Source: an uncultured Mycoplasmatota bacterium
GTDB lineage: Bacteria > Bacillota_I > Bacilli_A > RF39 > UBA660
Assembly: GCA_900554615.1 (NCBI GenBank)
Contig: USIB01000035.1
Coordinates: forward strand, 1-13,954
Direction of reading: 5' to 3'
Length of the DNA: 13,954 bases
Every line of letters starts with the position of its first letter. Within the stretch, counting starts at the first letter, position 1. The position numbers and the translations under genes are program-made. Below the pieces are notes generated by a model, which searched no databases, was not told the origin of the DNA, and saw only the letters and a program-made list of their open reading frames with translations. Of this stretch, positions 1 to 5,746 are shown one piece after another.

Positions 1-60
1 CACTCCTTCCTCTTAGGATTACTAAGATTTTGGAGAGAAAACACCTTTAAGTGTTACCAC
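1..60 (-). other. 5' leader and ribosome binding site of a leftward gene outside the window
   Basis: Read on the minus strand, the transcript expected from the promoter at 68-96 has a leader of about 60 bases that ends in a strong GGAAGGAG ribosome binding site at 3-10. The start codon therefore lies just beyond the left edge. The leader holds an imperfect dyad at 40-55 (AACAC arm, GTGTT arm) directly after the expected start of transcription, and a small stem at 13-27 (CTTAG/CTAAG). Nothing of the coding region itself is visible, so its product is unknown. Confidence 0.6.
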
Positions 61-67
61 AGATATC

Positions 68-96
68 ATTGTACTATAGATATACTAAATAGTCAA
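68..96 (-). promoter_or_regulatory. Sigma-A-type promoter for a leftward gene off the left edge
   Basis: On the minus strand the -35 box TTGACT (96-91) and the -10 box TACAAT (73-68) are separated by exactly 17 bases. Each differs from consensus by one base. The start of transcription would fall near 61, about 50 bases before the ribosome binding site at the window edge. Confidence 0.8.
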
Positions 97-111
97 TATA
101 CTTTTAGTATA
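81..111. repeat. Inverted repeat centred on the -35 box; candidate operator
   Basis: Perfect 9-base arms TATACTAAA (81-89) and TTTAGTATA (103-111) flank the -35 box of the leftward promoter. The arm centres lie 22 bases apart, about two helical turns, which suits a dimeric repressor on one face of the DNA. The site lies upstream of the transcribed region, so it would act as DNA and not as an RNA hairpin. Which regulator would bind is unknown. Confidence 0.5.
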
Positions 112-165
112 TTTTTTTTATTTTATATATACATACATATGTCTATATCTAAACACAAAATAATT

Positions 166-199
166 TATGATGAAGACTACTAAAGTAGGCTTCATCATA
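166..199. repeat. Long stem-loop between divergent transcription units
   Basis: A perfect 10-base stem (166-175 with 190-199), one mismatch, then a further 4-base stem closes a 4-base TAAA loop. It lies between the end of the leftward coiled-coil operon and the promoter at 68-96. Neither strand has a good T-run straight after it, so it is not a typical intrinsic terminator. It may back up the terminator at 235-260 or be a protein site. Confidence 0.45.
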
Positions 200-209
200 C
201 CACGTAAAA

Positions 210-225
210 CATAAACTTGTTTATG
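210..225. repeat. Short palindrome downstream of the operon terminator
   Basis: CATAAAC (210-216) and GTTTATG (219-225) form a perfect 7-base palindrome with two central bases. On the minus strand it is followed by TTTTAC, so it could be a weak second terminator of the leftward operon. Confidence 0.35.
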
Positions 226-234
226 GTTGAAGTG

Positions 235-260
235 AAAAAAAAGAAGAACAATCTCTTCTT
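235..260 (-). terminator. Intrinsic terminator of the leftward coiled-coil/DUF1292 operon
   Basis: On the minus strand a 7-base stem (260-254 with 247-241) encloses a 6-base loop and runs straight into a T tract (242-235). It begins inside the stop codon of the small gene ending at 259. The stem is AT-rich with two G-C pairs, so termination may be incomplete; the dyads at 166-225 may help. Confidence 0.65.
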
Positions 261-504
261 ATAAAGTATTTTCAAATAAAGGAAGTATCTCTTTTAAAGT
301 ATCAATACCAGTCACTTCTTTTAATACCCTATTACCATCTTCTTCTTCCTTAACAGTAACCAATTTATAATTATTTTCTATATCAGTTTTAGTATCATTA
401 ATCTTAGCAATATAATAATATATTTCATCTTCATATATAACTTTATCTAGTATCAAATATTCCTCATTATTTTCTAATATAATAACCTTATCTATCTCTA
501 ACAT
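259..504 (-). CDS. Small DUF1292-like (YrzB-type) protein
   Basis: The protein has 81 residues and is acidic, with no signal peptide or membrane segment. Alternating short beta-strand-like stretches (residues about 2-14, 16-22, 27-34 and 45-50) and an acidic linker lead to a C-terminal helix. This layout resembles the DUF1292/YrzB family of small Bacillota proteins, whose function is not established. The open frame extends five codons upstream to 519, but those codons are the AGGAGG ribosome binding site (516-511) of the ATG at 504-502, six bases further on, so the later ATG is taken as the start. It follows the second coiled-coil gene with only 14 bases between stop and start, is the last gene of the operon, and is closed by the terminator at 235-260. 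The family assignment is by eye. Confidence 0.7.
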   Translation of the reverse strand: MLEIDKVIILENNEEYLILDKVIYEDEIYYYIAKINDTKTDIENNYKLVTVKEEEDGNRVLKEVTGIDTLKEILPLFENTL

Positions 505-518
505 ATTAATCCTCCTCA

Positions 519-2396
519 TTAATTAATATCTGGAAAACCAAAATCGTCTACTTCATTTTTATTAGAAAAACTATTATTAATATTTAAATTAGGAAAAGAA
601 TTATTCTCCTCAAAGTCTCCAACTGGAGTCCAAAACATATTATTATTATTTAAATTATTATTATTTGGTGTTTCTATTTTATTTATTTCACTTGTTTCAT
701 TAACCTCATTAGTAGGATTTATATCCCATACTGGAATATTATTATCCCCCATAACCTGTACATTCTCTGAAGGAGTATCAAAAGAAACATTACTATTATC
801 TGTATTAGTAGGTATATCCCACATAGGTGTTACAAAGTTATAATTATTATTGGTATTAATAACATCACTATTATTATCTTCTTTTACCTCTTCTTCAGGT
901 ACTTCCCATACAGGCTTTACTTCTTCAAAAGATAAAGGCTTAGTCTCCTCAAGTGAAGTATCAGAAACATTATCTTCTACCTCATTATTATCTATAACCT
1001 CATCTTGATAATCAGTATTCTCTTCTTCAACTACACCATTATCAGTTATATCATCTTCTAGAGGCTTATCCTCTAATAAAGGCTCTTTAGCAAAATCATC
1101 AAAAATACTCTCTTTAGGTTTAGGATTTAATTTTCTATTAACATTTTCCCTAACACTTTCACCCTTTAATTTAGCAAGTCCTAAGTTTAATGTTCTAGGA
1201 GCCACTACCACATCTTTAATACGATATGGATCAATATAGTCATTAATAACATCTTCTAAAACTGGCTCTTCTATCTCTTCAAAAGATACATCTTCTTCTT
1301 TTTCTTCATTCTCTTCAATATCAAATGACGGAGCAAGACCATATTCTCTTAATATAGTAAGTATTTCATAAGAGTTAACTATCTCTTCTAACTCATTAAG
1401 TCTCTCTTCTTTAAACTTTATCCTACTATCATAATTTACAATATTATCAAGTACTTCTTTTTCTTTACTTAAAATACCCTTTTGTTCTGATAATAGTTTC
1501 TCAAAGTTCTCTAACTCATCACTATCTTCTATATGAAGTTTTTTCTTTGTATTAATTCTTTCCTCTAATAAATCAGATATCTCCTCTCTTTTAGAAGCAA
1601 TCTTTTCAAAATCATCTTCAAAAGAAATAACTAACTCATATATTCTTAGAATAATTTCTCTATTCTTCCATATATAAAAACTCTTCTCAGCATCTTCTAC
1701 ATACGATGTATATTCTTCATTAACCCCATTCTTTAATAAACTCTTAACACTATCAAGTGTTACTTCTAAAGTCTCTTCATTTTCTTTTACTTTATCTTCT
1801 ACTGAAAGAAGTTCATTATTATAATTTTCTTCAGTTATCTTATTAAAATACTCATCATTTTTTATAGACTTCATTAATGTAGAATATAAACTATCTTCCA
1901 TTGTTTTATTCTTTTCTATATAAGAAGATTTCTCTTCCTCTAATTCTATTAAAGAAGTTTTTAACTTAGTAATACTACTATCTATTTCATCCATCTCTTT
2001 TTTAGTAGTTAAATATTTAGAAATAATTTCTAATCTATTCTTCTTATCCTCTAACTCATCATCAGATACTATTATTTGAAATCCCTCTATATATTTACCA
2101 GTAGAATTATAAAATCTTTCTTCTAATTCTCTTCTCTTTACTAATCTATCTTCTAGTAAATCTATTAATTTTTCTAATCTTTCTTCTTCTTTTTCTAAAG
2201 TTGGCTCAGGTGATATTAAACCTCTTATCTCTTTTTCAAAATCTTTATTATATATCGAATCTATCTTCTTTGAATACTTTTCATAATTATCTATTACTTC
2301 ACTTGGTGTCTTAGTTTTCTTCTCTTTATCAAGTTTAATTCTCATTTCAAAGATTTTACATAGATTCTCTAAAGACTTTATAGAGTTTCCTTCCAT
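519..2396 (-). CDS. Large acidic coiled-coil protein with repeated Trp-Pro tail motifs (second of a paralogous pair)
   Basis: This protein of 625 residues is not recognised as a member of a named family. Residues about 1-350 are almost entirely Lys/Glu-rich helix with heptad character (coiled coil). Residues about 355-625 look disordered, very acidic and then Asn-rich. The tail carries spaced copies of one short motif: PVWEVP (495-500), PMWDIP (524-529), PVWDINP (555-561) and FWTP (588-591), plus FPNL (601-604) and FPDI (621-624). There is no signal peptide or membrane segment, so it is probably cytoplasmic. The ATG start overlaps the end of the upstream gene by 19 bases and follows a GAGGGTG ribosome binding site. 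Residues about 70-130 align by eye with residues 69-130 of the upstream product, which suggests tandem duplication. A scaffold or cytoskeleton-like role is inference from architecture only. Confidence 0.85.
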   Translation of the reverse strand: MEGNSIKSLENLCKIFEMRIKLDKEKKTKTPSEVIDNYEKYSKKIDSIYNKDFEKEIRGLISPEPTLEKEEERLEKLIDLLEDRLVKRRELEERFYNSTGKYIEGFQIIVSDDELEDKKNRLEIISKYLTTKKEMDEIDSSITKLKTSLIELEEEKSSYIEKNKTMEDSLYSTLMKSIKNDEYFNKITEENYNNELLSVEDKVKENEETLEVTLDSVKSLLKNGVNEEYTSYVEDAEKSFYIWKNREIILRIYELVISFEDDFEKIASKREEISDLLEERINTKKKLHIEDSDELENFEKLLSEQKGILSKEKEVLDNIVNYDSRIKFKEERLNELEEIVNSYEILTILREYGLAPSFDIEENEEKEEDVSFEEIEEPVLEDVINDYIDPYRIKDVVVAPRTLNLGLAKLKGESVRENVNRKLNPKPKESIFDDFAKEPLLEDKPLEDDITDNGVVEEENTDYQDEVIDNNEVEDNVSDTSLEETKPLSFEEVKPVWEVPEEEVKEDNNSDVINTNNNYNFVTPMWDIPTNTDNSNVSFDTPSENVQVMGDNNIPVWDINPTNEVNETSEINKIETPNNNNLNNNNMFWTPVGDFEENNSFPNLNINNSFSNKNEVDDFGFPDIN

Positions 2397-4234
2397 AATA
2401 CTTCACCCTCTTTCTTCTTTAAATCTGGAAATGTCATATTATTATCATTAACAATTTCTGGCTTTAACTTATTATTACTTATTACTGGTACTCCTTTAGT
2501 AGAAGGTGCATTATCTGTCGTTTTCCAGATTATATTACTATTATTTTCTAATAAATCATAAATACTTGATTCTTTTTTAGAAGGCTCTTCTTCCTTTTTT
2601 TCTTCTAAGGCTATAGGCTCTTCTACTTTTACTTCCTTACTAGTATCTTCTTCTTTAAATAAATCTATAACCTCTTCTTTAGGAGGAACTACCTCTTTTC
2701 TTTCTTCCTCTTTTACTTCTTCTAATGGAGTATCTATATTCTCCGTTGGAGACCAAAGTGGAAGACTAGTATCTTCTTCAAAAGATGTTTCTGCTTCTTT
2801 AAATAAACTATTCTCAAGTGGTTTATTAGGAGTTATTTTAGTATTCTCAAACAATTCATCTGTATCAAAATCATTATCAATTGACATAATTTCATCCAAA
2901 GTCTTATTCTTTAATGGATTCTTTATCTCAACTTTATCTTCTTTTAATTCATCTACTTTTGGCAAAATATCTTCATACTCAGGAATTACATTCTTCGGCT
3001 TATTTTCTTTTATTACAGTCTTCTCTTGTAACTTCTTCATCTTCTCTGCTATTTCTGACTGTTCTTTTAATCTTGCCTCTTCAATAAGTTTTTGTCTTCT
3101 TACTCTAGCTGCCTCTATTTTTTGCTCTTCTGCTATTTTCTTTTGTCTTTCTAATTGTTCTTCTCTTCTAGCCTTTTTTATCATTTCTTCTTTTTGTCTA
3201 TTTTCATTCTTTACTAATTCTTCTAAAATACTTTTAAACTCTTTTGAATTATTCTCTTCTTCTATATCTGATAATAACTTACTTCTTTTTTCTCTTTCAT
3301 TCTTTAAATATTCATAACTTTTGATATCATTTCCTTCTAGTTTTATTGTACTATATTGCTTTGTTAATTCTGAACTTATCTCTTTATATAATTCTGTACC
3401 TATTATATTTTTTAGTATTACATCTATACTAGTTCTTTTTTCTAATAACTCATCATATGTTGATACTTTTTTATCATAAATATTTATTAAATGTATTATA
3501 TTAATATCTGCATTATACTTAGTATATAGAGAACTAATCTCATTTAACATATTATTACATTCTAAAATATATTCTTCATCCGAAAGTTCATTAGCAGTCT
3601 TTAAATTATCTTTAGCAAGAGCAAGTGCATACTTAAACTCTGAATGTTTTCTCTCTATTTCATCTTTCTTATCAACAAGTTTATATAATCCTTGTTTTTC
3701 TAAAGAAGAACGAACAAGATTAATCATTTTCTTTTCTAAACTTTCATTTAACCTAGCATTTGCCTTAACATTCCTAGATGCTTCACTTATCTTTACATCT
3801 AGTACTTTCATATCTTTTACTAATTCTTCTTGTCTAACCTTATTTTTTTCATACTTCTCAATTACCTTTAATCTTCTTTCAAAAGATGATAACTTATCTT
3901 CTCCTAAAAATGTTGTTAATTCTACTAAAGACCCAGTAATTTTCTTATGTTCATTCTTTCTTCTATCTAAATATTCTCTTCTACTATTTACTAACGATAT
4001 GATATTTCTAAGTCTAATCTTTTCTTCTTCTATATATTTTGTCTGTTTACTAAGAAGTGTTAGATACTCTTCTTCATATTCTGAATTAGTATCCAATAAT
4101 ATTTGTTTTTCAATTTTATCTAATTGGTCACATATTCTCTCCTTTTGAATATTATCCTTTGTTAATTTTAGACTATTTAAAAACATATCATACTGCTTTA
4201 ATCTTCTTACTACTTCTCTACTCGTATAGTTCAC
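2378..4234 (-). CDS. Large coiled-coil protein with single-helix region and Trp-motif tail (first of a paralogous pair)
   Basis: The protein has 618 residues, with no recognised family. Residues about 25-345 are predominantly coiled coil. Residues about 345-406 are a very dense Lys/Arg/Glu/Gln stretch that could form a stable single alpha-helix. Residues about 410-618 are an acidic, probably disordered tail with LPLWSPT (491-497), IIWKTT (569-573 region), FPDL (602-605) and VLWKET near the C-terminus. Similar Trp and Phe-Pro motifs occur in the tail of the next gene's product. No membrane segment or signal peptide is seen. The start is a GTG at 4234-4232, preceded by AGAGGTGG six bases upstream; the next Met is at residue 17 and lacks such a site. 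A perfect-consensus promoter ends only about seven bases upstream of the ribosome binding site. It is the first gene of the three-gene leftward operon. Confidence 0.85.
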   Translation of the reverse strand: MNYTSREVVRRLKQYDMFLNSLKLTKDNIQKERICDQLDKIEKQILLDTNSEYEEEYLTLLSKQTKYIEEEKIRLRNIISLVNSRREYLDRRKNEHKKITGSLVELTTFLGEDKLSSFERRLKVIEKYEKNKVRQEELVKDMKVLDVKISEASRNVKANARLNESLEKKMINLVRSSLEKQGLYKLVDKKDEIERKHSEFKYALALAKDNLKTANELSDEEYILECNNMLNEISSLYTKYNADINIIHLINIYDKKVSTYDELLEKRTSIDVILKNIIGTELYKEISSELTKQYSTIKLEGNDIKSYEYLKNEREKRSKLLSDIEEENNSKEFKSILEELVKNENRQKEEMIKKARREEQLERQKKIAEEQKIEAARVRRQKLIEEARLKEQSEIAEKMKKLQEKTVIKENKPKNVIPEYEDILPKVDELKEDKVEIKNPLKNKTLDEIMSIDNDFDTDELFENTKITPNKPLENSLFKEAETSFEEDTSLPLWSPTENIDTPLEEVKEEERKEVVPPKEEVIDLFKEEDTSKEVKVEEPIALEEKKEEEPSKKESSIYDLLENNSNIIWKTTDNAPSTKGVPVISNNKLKPEIVNDNNMTFPDLKKKEGEVLWKETL

Positions 4235-4254
4235 ACTAAACCACCTCTAGTATA

Positions 4255-4283
4255 ATTATAATTTTTTTTATACTTTTTGTCAA
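4255..4283 (-). promoter_or_regulatory. Perfect-consensus sigma-A promoter of the coiled-coil operon
   Basis: On the minus strand TTGACA (4283-4278) and TATAAT (4260-4255) are separated by exactly 17 bases, a full consensus match. Transcription should start near 4248, which places the AGAGGTGG ribosome binding site (4248-4241) at the very 5' end of the message. This suggests strong, constitutive expression from a near-minimal leader. Confidence 0.88.
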
Positions 4284-4324
4284 TTAATATACATTATTTT
4301 ACATTATTTATTTATTATTAAATC

Positions 4325-4423
4325 TTTAACGCTTATTGTTAAAAAAGTTTAAAAAAATTAACATAATTACAAAATATGTTAAAAAAAAATAAAAAAGTCA
4401 ACATATTTTATTGCATATGTTAA
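4325..4423. repeat. Three inverted repeats (TTAAC/GTTAA half-sites) upstream of the fic gene
   Basis: Three dyads share TTAAC/GTTAA half-sites. Site 1 is TTTAAC (4325-4330) with GTTAAA (4338-4343). Site 2 is TTAACATA (4358-4365) with TATGTTAA (4375-4382), perfect. Site 3 is TCAACATA (4398-4405) with TATGTTAA (4416-4423), one mismatch. Their centres are about 36 and 40 bases apart. Site 3 covers the candidate -35 box of the fic promoter, so binding there should repress. The winged helix at the end of the Fic protein makes autoregulation a natural guess, but this is inference. Confidence 0.55.
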
Positions 4424-4439
4424 AAAAATAGTGTAGTAT
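4411..4439 (+). promoter_or_regulatory. Candidate promoter of the fic gene
   Basis: TTGCAT (4411-4416) and TAGTAT (4434-4439) are separated by 17 bases, each a partial consensus match. The -35 box overlaps the right arm of the third inverted repeat. Transcription would start near 4446, just upstream of the AAGGAG ribosome binding site at 4447-4452. Confidence 0.5.
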
Positions 4440-4460
4440 TATACATAAGGAGATGATACT

Positions 4461-5516
4461 ATGAAATTATTACCATTTAATGATTATAATTTAAAAACTG
4501 CTAAAATACTTGAAGCATTAAACGAAGCCTCTAGGTCGCTTGCTGAATTAAAAGGATTTGCTAGTTCAATACCCAACCAATATATACTTATAAATGCCAT
4601 AACTATTAATGAAGCAAAAGATAGCAGTGCTATCGAAAATATAGTTACAACTCATGATAGCATCTATAAAGTATTAACTGAAAGTGGATATAAAGAAGAT
4701 GCCGCAAAAGAAGTAGTAGATTATAGAAGTGCTATTTGGCGTGGATATGAAATTATTAAAGAAAAAGGCTTCATATCAACAAATATATTAGTAGAATTAC
4801 AAGCAATGATTGAACCTAATAAATCTGGTATAAGAAAAAATCCAGGAACAAACTTAGTAAATAGTGCTACTGGAGAAATAATATATACTCCACCACAAGC
4901 AGAAAACGAAATTAGAGATTTATTAAAAAATCTAGAAGACTATATCAATGATTTTGATGATGAAACAGACCCTTTAATTAAAATGGCTTTAATTCACTAT
5001 CAATTTGAAAGCATTCATCCATTCTATGATGGAAATGGCAGAACAGGTAGAATACTAAATGTTTTATATTTGGTATTAAACAATTTATTAGATAGTCCCA
5101 TTCTCTATTTAAGCAATTATATTAACAAAAATAAAAGTGATTATTACAAATTATTTTCTGATTTTAGAGAAAAAAATAATTATGAAGATTGGATAATATA
5201 TATTTTAAAAGGTATAGAAGAAACATCAAAAAACACAATTAAATTAATAAAAAAGATACTAGAAGAAATGGAATCTTATAAAAAAGATTTTATAGAAAAA
5301 TTACCTAAAATCTATTCCGATGAACTACTAGACTCCTTATTTTTTGAAGTATACACTAGAATTAATTACATTGAAAATAGATGTGGAGTAACTAGACAAA
5401 CTGCTGCTACATATTTAAGTCAGTTAGTAGAAGTAGGATTACTTGATTATGAAAAAATAGGTAGAGAAAGCATTTATAAAAACACTAGATTAATTGACTT
5501 ATTGAAAAAGTTTTAA
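4461..5516 (+). CDS. Fic family AMPylase with N-terminal autoinhibitory helix and C-terminal winged helix
   Basis: Fic enzymes typically transfer AMP from ATP to a hydroxyl side chain of a target protein. This protein has 351 residues. The catalytic motif HPFYDGNGRTGR is intact at 186-197 (catalytic His186, Arg194 and Arg197). The flap that holds the target lies around 135-146 (NSATGEIIYTPP). An inhibitory helix motif (S/T)xxxE(G/N) is at 55-60 (SSAIEN, Glu59), which makes it a class II, self-inhibited Fic like the SoFic type. Residues about 288-351 form a predicted winged helix (TRQTAATYLSQL, then a beta wing), as in Fic proteins of this length. The ATG follows AAGGAG by eight bases. No antitoxin gene is adjacent, as expected when inhibition is internal. 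The gene is alone between its own promoter and a strong terminator. Target unknown. Confidence 0.93.
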   Translation: MKLLPFNDYNLKTAKILEALNEASRSLAELKGFASSIPNQYILINAITINEAKDSSAIENIVTTHDSIYKVLTESGYKEDAAKEVVDYRSAIWRGYEIIKEKGFISTNILVELQAMIEPNKSGIRKNPGTNLVNSATGEIIYTPPQAENEIRDLLKNLEDYINDFDDETDPLIKMALIHYQFESIHPFYDGNGRTGRILNVLYLVLNNLLDSPILYLSNYINKNKSDYYKLFSDFREKNNYEDWIIYILKGIEETSKNTIKLIKKILEEMESYKKDFIEKLPKIYSDELLDSLFFEVYTRINYIENRCGVTRQTAATYLSQLVEVGLLDYEKIGRESIYKNTRLIDLLKKF

Positions 5517-5557
5517 AAAGAGCAAATTCTTATATTATATAAGAATGCTCTTTTTTT
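5515..5557 (+). terminator. Strong intrinsic terminator after fic
   Basis: A 10-base outer stem (5515-5524 with 5546-5555), a two-base bulge and an 8-base inner stem (5527-5534 with 5538-5545) close a three-base loop. A run of seven T's (5551-5557) follows, partly inside the stem. It starts within the fic stop codon region. Confidence 0.88.
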
Positions 5558-5582
5558 ATAACATTTATACTTCTCTACTCTC

Positions 5583-5611
5583 TTAGTATATAGTAATTGC
5601 TTCTATATAAT
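5583..5611 (+). promoter_or_regulatory. Possible promoter of the germinant receptor operon
   Basis: TATAAT (5606-5611) is preceded at 17 bases by TTAGTA (5583-5588), only a half match to a -35 box. Receptor operons of this kind are normally read by the forespore factor sigma-G, but no convincing sigma-G pair was found at a sensible distance. A CATAATA at 5720-5726 resembles a sigma-G -10 box but lies too close to the ribosome binding site. Confidence 0.25.
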
Positions 5612-5627
5612 AGATATAGTTGATATA

Positions 5628-5689
5628 TTAGTTTAAGACAATACTCTTACTGGCTTAAACTAACACTCTAAAACTACAGGTTTAGAGTG
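5628..5689 (+). repeat. Two tandem perfect stem-loops in the leader of the germinant receptor operon
   Basis: Stem 1 pairs TTAGTTTAAG (5628-5637) with CTTAAACTAA (5654-5663): ten perfect base pairs and a 16-base loop. Stem 2 pairs CACTCTAAA (5664-5672) with TTTAGAGTG (5681-5689): nine perfect base pairs and an 8-base loop. They abut with no spacer and end 41 bases before the AGAGGTG ribosome binding site. Neither is followed by T's on either strand, so they are not ordinary terminators. They could be leader RNA structure or protein sites. Confidence 0.55.
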
Positions 5690-5746
5690 AAAAAAATAAA
5701 TAATATCATATATTTTTACCATAATAATAAAGAGGTGAACACATAT

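Noticed and set aside
259..4234. SMC, EzrA or DivIVA identity for the coiled-coil proteins
   Set aside because: There is no ATPase head, no membrane segment and no recognised N-terminal domain; similarity is only generic coiled-coil composition.
4325..4423. A CRISPR array or short repeat array in the AT-rich stretch before fic
   Set aside because: There are only three degenerate dyads with uneven internal spacing and no direct repeats of CRISPR length; operator sites fit better.
5720..5726. CATAATA as a sigma-G -10 box for the germinant receptor operon
   Set aside because: Transcription would start inside the ribosome binding site, and no matching -35 box lies 17-18 bases upstream.
5687..5746. 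N-terminal extension of the germinant receptor A protein from a GTG at 5687
   Set aside because: The GTG is within a perfect stem-loop and has no ribosome binding site; the ATG at 5747 has AGAGGTG at good spacing.
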